This document shows, in pieces, positions 54,768 through 64,000 of a stretch of DNA of 64,000 nt (its first letter is position 1; every line of letters begins with the position of its first letter). Where the stretch lies: NCBI GenBank assembly GCA_020832305.1, contig JAFIEV010000089.1, positions 186,001 through 250,000 of the forward strand. Reading direction: 5' to 3'. The stretch comes from Cyclobacteriaceae bacterium (GTDB taxonomy: Bacteria > Bacteroidota > Bacteroidia > Cytophagales > Cyclobacteriaceae). The notes below the pieces were generated by a model. That model saw only the letters and a program-made list of their open reading frames with translations. It had not been told where the DNA came from and did not search any database. The translations under genes were made by a program, and so were the position numbers.

Positions 54768-57278
54768 TTAATCAACTATCATTTTACCACGGGCAATTAC
54801 TGCACTGCTGTCTTTAAGTTGTACTATATAGTTTCCCGCTGGCAGATGTAATTCGTATTCTGCTCTTACTTCCTGAAATCGTTTGACAAGCCTTCCTGAC
54901 AAGTCCCGGATTTCTACTTCTGAGTATGTAAGTTGGTCTTGATCAAAGCGGATATTAAATCTTCCATTATTGGGATTCGGATAAATGATAAAATCCTGCT
55001 CCTTTACTTCATTGAACCCGGTCACTACTGTCGCCTCCCGTGTATCAGCAACTATGTACATTGCTTCATGCGGAATATTGAATTTGATTTTTTGTCCATT
55101 TTCAAGGTTTTCCACCCTAATTTCTCTGATTTCATAGCCATTGATGTCCAGCAAACGGGCTGATTTAATTTTTGGATTGTTCAGCGTAATGTTGACCAAT
55201 GAATTGGCAGCTTTCCAGGGCATACGTCCGGTATTTTGAATTTCAAAACCTTCAACAGTTGTATTGGCATTCAGATTAAAAGTAGCAGGCCGCTCCTGCC
55301 AGCCTGTTGGCTGGTATTTGGTGCCAATCTGAATCAGCACTTTTTCAGATTCAGACAGTACTTTTGCATCCATGGCAACCACATTTACTACCACATAGTC
55401 ATTGCTGGTTTCAATCTTCACCGAAGATAAATCATAGGAACTTTTTTCTCCCGGAAAACCGCAAATACCTTGTGCAGCAGGCGCATCGAGAATACACATT
55501 CCTTGTCCATAATCCCAGAGCAGTTCACCCGTGGCGCTTTGAATTTTCCGGTTCTGAAAATCCAGCAACGATTCAAGCTGTGGCGATATCATCTCGGTAT
55601 CGTTTTCGGTATCATACTCAACAGTAACCCTGCCCGCCAGATAGGCTATAGGTGGAACTTTGGTTTGGGTGTTGTCATCTCCTATGTTATCGTAGCTATC
55701 CCGGTTGGGATCAAAGCTGTTTTCCTCCGAGATAATAGGGATTTTTCTTTCGAATATCGATTGTAGAGTGCGTCCTTCATGTACCAGAACCGGCGCTTGT
55801 TGAATATAACCCATTCGATACATAAGCGCGTTGGCAGGAAACATCCCTACCTGACCAGGTGTTGAGACATTCCACCGGCTTAAAGGGTGTTGGTTTCCGG
55901 GTAGATTTGTCCAGGTAAAATAAGGCTCGGTATCAAATCCAGGGGATCGGGGTGTAAACCAATAATATGCGTCGAAACCATTGAGGGATGAATAGGAAGC
56001 AATGAGAAAAGGACCTTCGGCCTGATATTTATGTGGTAAATTCCAGGCGCTTTCTGAGGTGATGAAAGGCTTGCCTTTTATCTGCTTCACATTGATCGGC
56101 AATTTATGTGGTAAATGTAGTGCAGAGGCTCCTACATAATGATGGCCGGGATCTATGCGCCAGCCACTGTTTTCTCCTACGTGCTCCGGGCTGTAATATC
56201 GGTTTACGGCGATCACTTCAGCCACATCGTTGGTCCATCTTTCGGCATCAAAGAGACGCAAAGGATCGGCTGTTTTCCAGTTATTGGTATTGATCAATTG
56301 CTGACATCCTATCTCGCGCAAATGGTCAAAAATTTCCTGATAAAAGCCCCTCTGCACCTCAGCCAGAAACTGAATCTGATCGGTTATTCGTTTATGTTTT
56401 CCTCCCGTTTGTTCCTGCGTGGCTTCCCAGATAATGTAAACCCCCATTTTTCCATTATCAGGATCATCGCCATCGATGGGTGCCAAATTTTGCCATGCCG
56501 TGTAGGTTTGTTCAATCGTATTATATTTTTGAATAAGCCATTCGTAATATTGAGATCGAATTTCACTGAGTAAGGAAGGGCGAACCGATTGAATGGTCCA
56601 GAAAAAAACCCCATCTTCATTTTTCATTTGGATCAGACCAACCGCGGGATCATCTTTTAGTGCCAGACCCGTATGCGGATTGATTTCCGTAAATAAAAAT
56701 TCGACCCAGGTTTTATAAGCATTTTTAAATTTCTCATTGAAATACATCAGTGCCCAGGGCCTGAGATTGCCAACATAATCTCCAAGCTCCCAGGCTGCAG
56801 GTATATTTCCCATGTGCCCTGCCCAAAAGGGACTGATGGTGGTGTAAATACCTTCAGCCTTCATAGCGGCAACCAGGCGCCAGATAGCATTCACTTCATC
56901 AGTATTAACCTGATTGATATCATTGGTGGTTGAATGAATGCGGGCATGGGTTCTGATCATATTAACACCTCGTTTTGCCAGAAATTTGGCAAAGGATTGC
57001 AATTGTTGGGGGCTGTAGTTTCTGGTATCATCTCCGCCGCCAATGGCCCAAACACGAATTTCCTGACCATTGCCATCTACCAGGGTTTCTCCATCAGCAG
57101 ACAATGTGATAAATCCCGAGGAGCCTGCTTCTGCTTCATTGAGGAAGCTTAAATCAAGTAATGCTTCATGGGTAAATGGATCTTCGGGAAATTGGATGGA
57201 CCATCCCTGCGCCGTAGATTGTGCATAAACACAGGTGGCCGTAAAGACTAATAAAACTGGTAATAAAAGATTTTTCAT
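54768..57278 (-). CDS. T9SS-exported TIM-barrel glycoside hydrolase
   Basis: The 836-residue protein has a signal peptide ending CVYAQ. A clan-A-like TIM barrel has N220-E221 (in LIQMKNEDG) as acid/base and E409 (in PFITSESAWN) as nucleophile. A C-terminal type A sorting domain (FIIYPNPNNGRFNIRF, then DLSGRLVKRF and LPAGNYIVQLKD) marks secretion through T9SS to the cell surface. It resembles the GH5/GH42-related enzymes often annotated as cellulase-like. As the only T9SS-tagged enzyme here, it may make the first endo cut. It is 22 bp after the sulfatase start. Confidence 0.86.
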   Translation of the reverse strand: MKNLLLPVLLVFTATCVYAQSTAQGWSIQFPEDPFTHEALLDLSFLNEAEAGSSGFITLSADGETLVDGNGQEIRVWAIGGGDDTRNYSPQQLQSFAKFLAKRGVNMIRTHARIHSTTNDINQVNTDEVNAIWRLVAAMKAEGIYTTISPFWAGHMGNIPAAWELGDYVGNLRPWALMYFNEKFKNAYKTWVEFLFTEINPHTGLALKDDPAVGLIQMKNEDGVFFWTIQSVRPSLLSEIRSQYYEWLIQKYNTIEQTYTAWQNLAPIDGDDPDNGKMGVYIIWEATQEQTGGKHKRITDQIQFLAEVQRGFYQEIFDHLREIGCQQLINTNNWKTADPLRLFDAERWTNDVAEVIAVNRYYSPEHVGENSGWRIDPGHHYVGASALHLPHKLPINVKQIKGKPFITSESAWNLPHKYQAEGPFLIASYSSLNGFDAYYWFTPRSPGFDTEPYFTWTNLPGNQHPLSRWNVSTPGQVGMFPANALMYRMGYIQQAPVLVHEGRTLQSIFERKIPIISEENSFDPNRDSYDNIGDDNTQTKVPPIAYLAGRVTVEYDTENDTEMISPQLESLLDFQNRKIQSATGELLWDYGQGMCILDAPAAQGICGFPGEKSSYDLSSVKIETSNDYVVVNVVAMDAKVLSESEKVLIQIGTKYQPTGWQERPATFNLNANTTVEGFEIQNTGRMPWKAANSLVNITLNNPKIKSARLLDINGYEIREIRVENLENGQKIKFNIPHEAMYIVADTREATVVTGFNEVKEQDFIIYPNPNNGRFNIRFDQDQLTYSEVEIRDLSGRLVKRFQEVRAEYELHLPAGNYIVQLKDSSAVIARGKMIVD

Positions 57279-57300
57279 GGTAATAAGGGATTCTGGTTGT

Positions 57301-59235
57301 TTATAGAGGATTTTCCCCGCAATTGATTATGGCTCTTTCAAGTGCCCAGCCGGTAAAGGAAGCATATTCAAAATCTTTGTATTTCCTTGTGCCACCTTCA
57401 CCCGCAAACAGCAATTTTTGGGCTTCATACATGGCAGGCAAAACAGGCTTGGCTTTAGGACCAATCTCTACCAGGCTGCGGGCAGCTTGCAAAGACACCC
57501 ACGGACGCTCGTCCAATATCCATTTTTCCAATACGCTGAGTGCTTCATTGCATTCATCCTGCGCACACAATGCTTCCGCAGCAGCAATGCAGGTAGAGGG
57601 TGAAGGGCTGTTTAATGCTTGCCGGATAGCTTCTGTGATGCGTGGATTTGGTGTCTCCAGGCTTCGGCTGGCTATAATGCCCCAATATACAATTACAGGA
57701 TTTTGACTATTCAATGCCTGTGATATACCTTGCACATCCTGAGATCCTGCAAGATTAGCCGCCTGCATAATTTGATCTATAGGAAAGATCTCATCATTCT
57801 GTGCAATTTCATAGGGGCTGCTTCCTTCAGACTGAATCATGTACTCTGCTTCCGGCATAAATCCGATATCCCTTGTAAACAAAGACCACCGAGCAAGTTC
57901 TTTCTTTAGTTTAGTGACCCTCGTTTTATGTTCATTCCTGTCTATAATATTATCCATCTCCCATGGATCTGCTTTTAAATCGTAAAGCTCTTCATAAGGT
58001 TTTGGATGAAACAATTTCTCCATGGCCGCTGACAATCCACCTATGGCATATAAACGGTGAAGCTGCTCATAACTTTCCTTACCAGACTCTTCCCCCTGAA
58101 TCGTCCCTTCGCGTATCCATGGTAAATAAGGCATATAATGCCGAATATACATATATTGCCCATCAAAAATGGCCCTTGACATATCAAACAAATCGTCTGC
58201 ACGGCTTCGTTCGGTATAAATAAACTCACGGACAGGTTCCGGATCAGTACCAAGAAAAGCTTGTCCCTGTATATATTCAGGTTTTTCTATCCCAAGCATA
58301 TTCAATACCGAAGGCGCAAGGTCAACAAGACTTACCAATTGATCGGTAGCGCTGCCGGCAGTACGATTATTGGAAAGGTGTTTATATTTTTCAGGTATAT
58401 ATACCAATAATGGCACATGTACACCGGAGTGAAACAAATATCGTTTAAATCGAGGCATACCAAAACCATGGTCTGAGAAGAAAAATACGATGGTTTCGTC
58501 TTTAAGACCATCTTCTTCGAGATTATCCATGATTTCGCCCACGATCATATCCATACGGGTGATCAGGTCATAATATTTGGCCCACATCTTTTGAAAATGC
58601 GGGGTATCCGGATAAAAAGCCGGGACAGGAAAACCATCGGGATTGTGGAAGTTTTCCTTTGGCAGGCCATCCGTTTGTCTTTGATAAATATCTTCACGGT
58701 TTGCCGCTCCTTCATGCGTCCCTCCTATTACAAAAGTGCTGTAAAAGGGCTTGTCAACCGGTCTGTGCCTCCATGGGGCAAGGTCTTGTTTCCAGTAGTC
58801 AAAAACGCCATCAGCTGAGAAATTCCAGTCTGTTTTGGCATAATTGGTCACAAAATATCCTGCATCCTTAAGATGTTCGGGAAGTGTTTTGATAAAATCT
58901 GGTTTATCGATGCGCGAACGAAGATGTTGTGTCCCCATAGAAGTAGAATACACTCCCGTGACAAAGCTGGACCGTGAAGGCGCACAAATGGGTGCGGTGG
59001 AATAGGCATTTTTATATACGATGCCTTCGGAGGCTAATTTATCGAGGTTGGGTGTAATGGCATTTGGATCACCATAACAACCCAGGGCCGGATTGATATC
59101 TTCTACATTGATCCAGATGATGTTGGGTTGGGTTACACTATTTTTTTCTTTATTTGAATGACAGCCCGAAACAATAAAATAAGTATTCGCAACTAAAATA
59201 AAATATATAAACTTGAAATCAGATAAAATTTTCAT
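57301..59235 (-). CDS. Sulfatase with C-terminal HEAT-like repeats, lipoprotein
   Basis: The 644-residue protein has a lipobox IVSGC (Cys25). C84-A-P-S-R88 (in PICAPSRSSFVTG) is the formylglycine site; the first metal motif reads VEDINPA, with Glu-Asp where most sulfatases have Asp-Asp. FFFSDHGFGMPRFKRYLFHS gives the second metal site. Residues about 500-644 look like HEAT repeats (QALNSPSPSTCIAAAEALC, SLQAARSLVEIGPKAK), a known extension in heparan-N-sulfatase-like members. It is the first enzyme gene after SusCD, separated from SusD by a terminator. Confidence 0.92.
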   Translation of the reverse strand: MKILSDFKFIYFILVANTYFIVSGCHSNKEKNSVTQPNIIWINVEDINPALGCYGDPNAITPNLDKLASEGIVYKNAYSTAPICAPSRSSFVTGVYSTSMGTQHLRSRIDKPDFIKTLPEHLKDAGYFVTNYAKTDWNFSADGVFDYWKQDLAPWRHRPVDKPFYSTFVIGGTHEGAANREDIYQRQTDGLPKENFHNPDGFPVPAFYPDTPHFQKMWAKYYDLITRMDMIVGEIMDNLEEDGLKDETIVFFFSDHGFGMPRFKRYLFHSGVHVPLLVYIPEKYKHLSNNRTAGSATDQLVSLVDLAPSVLNMLGIEKPEYIQGQAFLGTDPEPVREFIYTERSRADDLFDMSRAIFDGQYMYIRHYMPYLPWIREGTIQGEESGKESYEQLHRLYAIGGLSAAMEKLFHPKPYEELYDLKADPWEMDNIIDRNEHKTRVTKLKKELARWSLFTRDIGFMPEAEYMIQSEGSSPYEIAQNDEIFPIDQIMQAANLAGSQDVQGISQALNSQNPVIVYWGIIASRSLETPNPRITEAIRQALNSPSPSTCIAAAEALCAQDECNEALSVLEKWILDERPWVSLQAARSLVEIGPKAKPVLPAMYEAQKLLFAGEGGTRKYKDFEYASFTGWALERAIINCGENPL

Positions 59236-59270
59236 AATTGACGGACGTGTAATTTAGCATCGCTTAAGTA

Positions 59271-59303
59271 AATAAAAGCAGGGTATAAAACCCTGCTTTT
59301 ATT
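59271..59303 (-). terminator. Strong terminator between SusD and the sulfatase
   Basis: The perfect 14-bp stem AATAAAAGCAGGGT (59271-59284) with ACCCTGCTTTTATT (59290-59303) and a 5-nt loop lies just after the SusD stop on the minus strand, where it ends in TTTTATTTA. It would let SusCD be made in excess over downstream enzymes. Confidence 0.85.
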
Positions 59304-59329
59304 GAACCTATGTTTACAAAACTAGCTGA

Positions 59330-60859
59330 TTAATAATTGGGGTTTTGTGCCAAGTTAGGATTTTGAATAACTTCATTATTAGGCAGTGGATATCTGATAT
59401 TATGATTCTGAAAATTAAGATCAGGATTTATAGAGCTGAAATTAAGATCTTTAAGATCAATTTCGCCGGCTCTGTGTCTTCTGCAAAGATCCCACCAACG
59501 GTGCCCTTCTTCAACTGCCAACTCCAATCTTCTTTCTTCAAAGACCCATTCAAGCATTGTAGTTGCATCGGCGATTACACGGTCAGCAGGCTCTGCGGAT
59601 GATGGTGTTACCGAATTACGAGCTCTGGTTCTTACGGCATTTATAAGGCCAAGTGCCTGATTTAAGTCTCCTCCTGTTCTTATAATTGCTTCTGCATGTA
59701 AAAGCATAACATCTGCAAGTCTTAAAATTCTTGGATTATTAACAAATATACCATTACCAGGGCCTTGTGGGCCTTGAATAAAGGGGCCTTGTACATATTT
59801 AGCTATGTTAGGGTTTGTGCCATTAAATACTGGATTTGGCCGAAATACAGCCGATCTTCTGGGGTCTGCTGCATTATATGCATTGAACAAGGATTGCGTG
59901 CCCGCATACCATCTTTCATTTGCCCATGCGGGACGTGCATCAAATGCTCCCCAATAGGCACCCATTTCACCGATTACAGCAAAATCGTCTCTTTCTACAA
60001 AAGGGTTGGCATTTCCCAATGAGTTATTGGCCTGATACTCAAACAATGATTCACTGTTGTTTTCATGTTCAACCACAAAATTATGAGCATAATTAGGCAC
60101 AAGAGAACGACCTGAAACAGCATTGAAGTCGGTAATAGCTGCTGAAAAATCAGCCAGGTTATTGGTTACGGTACCTCTGAAAACCAAGGCTTTACCTCTC
60201 AAACCATGAGCGGAGTTTTTGGTAACCCTACCCAGGCTGGCGTTTGGCCAGCTTACTGGTAATAAATTTGCGGCTTCAGCAAGGTCTGTAATGGCCTGGT
60301 CTAACAATTGAGTGCCTGTACTATTGGGAGGGAATTCGCTTCCATCCAGACGTGCAATTCTTTCTGTAACCAAAGGGGCAGTTTCAAACACATTCCAAAG
60401 CATAAAATTGACCCAGCTTCTCAAAAAAAGTGCTTCACCTTTATGAAAATTTTTCAATTGCTGATCGACATATGCCGTTTCACCTCTTTCCTCAATATAT
60501 TGAAGGACGGTATTACACCGCTGTATCATGCGATATGACTGGTGGTAAAATCTACTGATACGTTCAATTCCTCCTTGAAGTGCTACGAAATTTTCTTCCC
60601 CCCAATTTGCACGAGTGGTAAGATCATCACTTGGCAACATAGAGATCGCCATTAACGCTCTGTTTGGATCACCTAAAAACGCATAATATCCACCCAACGA
60701 ATGATAAATGCCATTTACAGCCCATTGGAAATCAGAGTCCCCTTGAAAAAAACCGGCTTCTGTATATCCAATCGGATCGATGTTTACTGTATCTTCATTA
60801 CAAGCGCTGTGAATAAACAAGCTAACGAAGAATAGTAATATTATTGATATCTTTTTCAT
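59330..60859 (-). CDS. susD: RagB/SusD family glycan-binding lipoprotein
   Basis: The 509-residue protein has a lipobox in FIHSACNED. The helical SusD scaffold is evident from GYTEAGFFQGDSDFQWAVNG at the start, NFHKGEALFLRSWVNFMLWN in the middle and VFEERRLELAVEEGHRWWDL near the C-terminus. SusD-like proteins cap the SusC channel at the cell surface and capture oligosaccharides. The gene lies 18 bp downstream of the SusC-like gene and upstream of the terminator at 59271. The glycan specificity is unknown. Confidence 0.96.
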   Translation of the reverse strand: MKKISIILLFFVSLFIHSACNEDTVNIDPIGYTEAGFFQGDSDFQWAVNGIYHSLGGYYAFLGDPNRALMAISMLPSDDLTTRANWGEENFVALQGGIERISRFYHQSYRMIQRCNTVLQYIEERGETAYVDQQLKNFHKGEALFLRSWVNFMLWNVFETAPLVTERIARLDGSEFPPNSTGTQLLDQAITDLAEAANLLPVSWPNASLGRVTKNSAHGLRGKALVFRGTVTNNLADFSAAITDFNAVSGRSLVPNYAHNFVVEHENNSESLFEYQANNSLGNANPFVERDDFAVIGEMGAYWGAFDARPAWANERWYAGTQSLFNAYNAADPRRSAVFRPNPVFNGTNPNIAKYVQGPFIQGPQGPGNGIFVNNPRILRLADVMLLHAEAIIRTGGDLNQALGLINAVRTRARNSVTPSSAEPADRVIADATTMLEWVFEERRLELAVEEGHRWWDLCRRHRAGEIDLKDLNFSSINPDLNFQNHNIRYPLPNNEVIQNPNLAQNPNY

Positions 60860-60877
60860 TTTGCTTACGATTGTAGG

Positions 60878-63800
60878 TTAGAAACTAATATTGGCACCAA
60901 TGGTAAATACTCTGGGTGTTGTAATGTTTTCCGGATCAAGGTCTGGAAAGGGACTGAGTACAAACAAATTCTGACCCATAATAAATACCCTGGCATTAGA
61001 CATACCCATTCTTTGTAATGTATTTGGGGCAATGGTATAACCCAATTGGAAATTTTGAAAACGAAGGAAGCCAGCATCCCAAACAAATCTATCAGAGAAA
61101 ATATTATTCCTTGATGGGTCCTGCTGGATTGCCCTGGGTACCGTATTTGATGGATTATCAGGCGTCCAGCGGTTAAGTGAATTTGCATGATAGTTGGTTC
61201 CTCCCACTTGAATACCTAAATAAGGCAATGAAAATTCTCTTTGCACATCACCGGTATAACGGAAGAATAAGTTAAGGTCAAATCGTTTATAGTCTGCTCC
61301 TAAACTAATACCTCCATAATAACCGGGTATTTGCTTACCTATATACCTACGATCGAAATCATCGATAATTCCATTTGGCTCAAAAATCTGCCAATTGGCT
61401 CCGCTCACATTTTCTTGAGAAGTCGCCGGTCTTGCAATGTCAACATAAATAACATCACCTGGCGCTTTAGTCGCCTGTGCACCGATATGGTTGTTTTCAG
61501 CTTTCCATGCATTAACCTCTTCTTGAGTCTGAAATATTCCTGCTGTTGTAAAACCCCAGAAAAAATTCATAGGATGTCCTACTTCTACACGATTTCTTTC
61601 ACTACCCTGTGGCACATTATTATAAATAGATTCTACCCTGTTCCTTACCGTGGTAAGATTAAAACCAGCGTTTAATCCCAACTCACCAATTTTGGTATTG
61701 TAAAAGGCTTCTATTTCAAATCCCTGGTTCGATACCTCAGCCAGGTTTAAAACCGGAGAAGGAACAATACCCACTACCTGCGGGATTGGAATATTTTGCA
61801 GAATACCATCGGTTAACCTATGATAATATTCAGCTGTAAACCTTAACTTGCCTCCAAACCATTCACTGTCGAAACCAATATTAGTGGTAGTAGATGTTTC
61901 CCAGGACAAATTGGCGGTTGGAAAATTTAAAAGACCTGCGGCATAATTAACGGTAGAATTACCATTGATAGATGGACCAAAAGCCGCCTTTGGATTTACA
62001 TTGATTTGTGAAAGGAAAGCAAATTCAGCAGTTTCCTGATTACCAATAACACCCCAGCCTGCCCTGATTTTAAAGTCAGACAATCCTGCAATACCTTGCA
62101 TAAAGCTTTCCTGGCTAACTCTCCAGGCAGCGGCAAAAGATGGGAAAGTACCCCATTTGTATCCAGGTCCAAATCTTGAACTTCCATCTCTTCTGATGGT
62201 TGCATCCAGGTAATATTTACGGTCATAGTTATAGCTTAACCTACCCATATATCCCAGAAGACCAGTGATACTTCTTTCAAGATGGTTGTTTTTATCAGTC
62301 GGGAACCAACCTTCTTCTATCCTCCTCTGATCCCATGTGGATAATGGTGAGTTCGCTATAATTGCTTGCTGTGATACGTTCCAGTAAACCCTTTGGTCCA
62401 TTACGTTAGCAATAATATCAAAATTGTGATTATTGATGCTTTTGTTATAACCAATTAGTAATTCACCCACCAGATTAATGTTTTCGTTATTTCTAACCCC
62501 ATAAGTATTGCCTTGACCAGTAAGCAACTGACCCCCTTGTGCAACCTGAAACAAACCGGTCCTTATATCTTCAAACACTTCTCTTCTATTGTTAGAATAA
62601 TCAAAACTATAACTTCCTCTAATTCTGAAATTCTTCAGAAAAGTAGCCTCAGCATACAATGCGCCAATATTTCTGATCAGTTGTCTTTCATTATAGTTAA
62701 GATCTCCCAGCGCACGGAAATTATTCTGTGTGGCTGGCCCAAAACCTGCTGGTCTGTTGGCTCCTCCTACTACTGCATTGGTTCGGGCATACCCAAGTAA
62801 ACCATTTGCTGTATTGTCATACAGTGGCTGCCAGGGAGCCGCATTAGACCCCAGGTTACCTGCACTTGGTCTCTCACTGTTTTCAGCGTAAATAAATCGA
62901 TACGTTTCGCCTACCCTTAACCAGTTGGTAACTTTATGGTCAGAGTTGATTGAAAGGGAATACCTGTCAAATTTACTGAAATGAACAGCGTTTTCCTGAC
63001 TTGAATAACCAACACCTACTGAATAAGTTGAGCTTTCATTTCCACCGGAAATGTTCACGCTATAATCCTGAATTTTGGCATTTTGCGTTAGAGCAGCTTG
63101 CTGCCAATCCTGGGTATAAGTAGAACTGTTACCTAAAAATTCGTTGGCATTCGGGTCAAACAAATTTCTCCATTGTACTGGAGGGGTGAAATTTCTGTTA
63201 TCAAGTGCTTCCTGAGACAGCATCAGATAATCCTGTGTATTTACCATATCGTAATTTCTGGGTACATTCTGAATACCAAAATTTGTAGAAACATCTACCT
63301 TGGCTTTACCGGATTTACCTCTTTTTGTAGTAATCAAAACGACACCATTGGCTGCGCGTACACCATAAATTGCAGTTGCAGAAGCATCTTTCAGCACAGT
63401 AATGGTCTCGATGTCGTTTGGATTGATCAGTGCGAAAACATTTATAGGTCCTCTTTGATCCTGGGTTCTGCCTGCCGTTGATGATGCACCACCTTCATAC
63501 AAAGGAATTCCATCAATTACATACAATGGATCATTAAAACCCAATGTACCTTCTCCTCTGATTCGAATATTCGGTCTTGCTGTGGGACTACTCCCAGGGT
63601 TACTTACAAATACACCTGACATTCTACCTTGCATCGCAAATTCAGGTGACATGGCTATTTGTTTGGAAATTTCTTCAGCTCCAATTTGACTAATAGCCCC
63701 TGTTAAGTCTTTTCGTTCTCTTTGACCATATCCGATAACTACTATTTCTTCTAAAGCTGTAACATCCGGGGCCATTGTAAAATTGATAACAGATCTGTTG

Positions 63801-64000
63801 CCAACTACCACTTCTTCACGAATATATCCAACCGAGCTAAATACCAATATTGCATTTGGGCCAGGTACATCAATACTATAATTACCGCTTATGTCTGTGA
63901 CGGTTCCCTGCGTAGTCCCTTTTATAACTACGTTTACACCGGGTAGTCCTTCTGTATCATCTCTACTGGTGACTTTGCCTGTAACCGTAGTCATTTGCTC
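60878..64000 (-). CDS. susC: SusC/RagA family TonB-linked outer-membrane transporter, 5' end outside window
   Basis: About 1040 residues are visible; the frame is open to the right edge and the ATG at 63994 is internal (EQ precedes it), so the signal peptide is outside. A carboxypeptidase-like domain (VTGKVTSRDDTEGLPGVNVV, then GNYSIDV) is followed by a TonB-box-containing linker (EEIVVIGYG), the plug (IRGEGTLGFNDPLYVIDGIP, DASATAIYGVRAANGV) and a 22-strand barrel, ending GANISF. It imports oligosaccharides captured by SusD. This pair defines the leftward PUL. Confidence 0.97.
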   Translation of the reverse strand, partial: EQMTTVTGKVTSRDDTEGLPGVNVVIKGTTQGTVTDISGNYSIDVPGPNAILVFSSVGYIREEVVVGNRSVINFTMAPDVTALEEIVVIGYGQRERKDLTGAISQIGAEEISKQIAMSPEFAMQGRMSGVFVSNPGSSPTARPNIRIRGEGTLGFNDPLYVIDGIPLYEGGASSTAGRTQDQRGPINVFALINPNDIETITVLKDASATAIYGVRAANGVVLITTKRGKSGKAKVDVSTNFGIQNVPRNYDMVNTQDYLMLSQEALDNRNFTPPVQWRNLFDPNANEFLGNSSTYTQDWQQAALTQNAKIQDYSVNISGGNESSTYSVGVGYSSQENAVHFSKFDRYSLSINSDHKVTNWLRVGETYRFIYAENSERPSAGNLGSNAAPWQPLYDNTANGLLGYARTNAVVGGANRPAGFGPATQNNFRALGDLNYNERQLIRNIGALYAEATFLKNFRIRGSYSFDYSNNRREVFEDIRTGLFQVAQGGQLLTGQGNTYGVRNNENINLVGELLIGYNKSINNHNFDIIANVMDQRVYWNVSQQAIIANSPLSTWDQRRIEEGWFPTDKNNHLERSITGLLGYMGRLSYNYDRKYYLDATIRRDGSSRFGPGYKWGTFPSFAAAWRVSQESFMQGIAGLSDFKIRAGWGVIGNQETAEFAFLSQINVNPKAAFGPSINGNSTVNYAAGLLNFPTANLSWETSTTTNIGFDSEWFGGKLRFTAEYYHRLTDGILQNIPIPQVVGIVPSPVLNLAEVSNQGFEIEAFYNTKIGELGLNAGFNLTTVRNRVESIYNNVPQGSERNRVEVGHPMNFFWGFTTAGIFQTQEEVNAWKAENNHIGAQATKAPGDVIYVDIARPATSQENVSGANWQIFEPNGIIDDFDRRYIGKQIPGYYGGISLGADYKRFDLNLFFRYTGDVQREFSLPYLGIQVGGTNYHANSLNRWTPDNPSNTVPRAIQQDPSRNNIFSDRFVWDAGFLRFQNFQLGYTIAPNTLQRMGMSNARVFIMGQNLFVLSPFPDLDPENITTPRVFTIGANISF

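Noticed and set aside
30676-64000. Firm assignment as an ulvan locus
   Set aside because: No ulvan lyase or GH105 is in the window. Rhamnosidases and sulfatases alone do not distinguish ulvan from other rhamnose-containing glycans.

Overview
The window reads as a piece of a Bacteroidota chromosome, probably from a free-living, marine-type member of the Cytophagales or a relative. The evidence is a SusC/SusD pair, a C-terminal type IX secretion (T9SS) sorting domain, a 'CarboxypepD_reg + plug + barrel' outer-membrane protein, Bac-type lipoprotein signals, moderate-to-low GC and no clear Shine-Dalgarno sequences. No rRNA, tRNA or CRISPR array was recognised. Species assignment is not possible from this sequence alone.

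Left part (1-13846). A truncated outer-membrane barrel protein on the minus strand is divergent from a plus-strand catabolic cluster. The cluster holds a Tat-exported Gfo/Idh/MocA oxidoreductase, a DHDPS/NAL-superfamily aldolase-like protein, a lipoprotein sulfatase, a DUF2911 lipoprotein, a DUF1330 protein, two tandem BNR/Asp-box sialidase-fold proteins, a sodium:solute symporter and an FAD-dependent oxidoreductase. Tight spacing from 7635 to 13846 suggests one transcript that takes an exported sugar or sugar acid from release through uptake to oxidation. The substrate is not identifiable from sequence.

Middle part (13847-25233). This is accessory DNA: a recent tandem duplication of a Uma2-type nuclease-fold gene (688 bp unit, no net indels), a periplasmic TlpA-like thioredoxin protein, a very long TPR protein, a coupled B3/B4-domain + DUF429 pair, a class C beta-lactamase-fold hydrolase and dispersed short repeats. 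It also holds two decayed genes: a HEPN-domain remnant and a schlafen/AlbA_2-type remnant.

Right part (25234-64000). This is a large polysaccharide utilisation locus read leftward from the SusC/SusD pair at the right edge. Downstream of SusCD, and separated from it by a strong terminator, come four sulfatases, a T9SS-exported TIM-barrel glycosidase, a parallel beta-helix protein with a C-terminal PDZ domain, an alpha/beta-hydrolase, two GH78-type proteins, an LctP-type permease, a Tat-exported metallophosphoesterase, a double-domain esterase and a GH2-type TIM-barrel protein. A divergent DeoR-family regulator separates this from a four-gene intracellular operon (two zinc dehydrogenases, a PHP-like protein, a class II aldolase), and four copies of an 8-bp repeat lie in that divergent gap. 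GH78 enzymes plus many sulfatases point to a sulfated, rhamnose-containing glycan (ulvan-like algal material is one possibility), but no polysaccharide lyase is present in the window, so the substrate is an inference. Two opposite-strand insertions interrupt the locus: a REP-associated IS200-like transposase with flanking palindromic repeats beside an hsdM fragment, and a DUF6364/PIN toxin-antitoxin pair.
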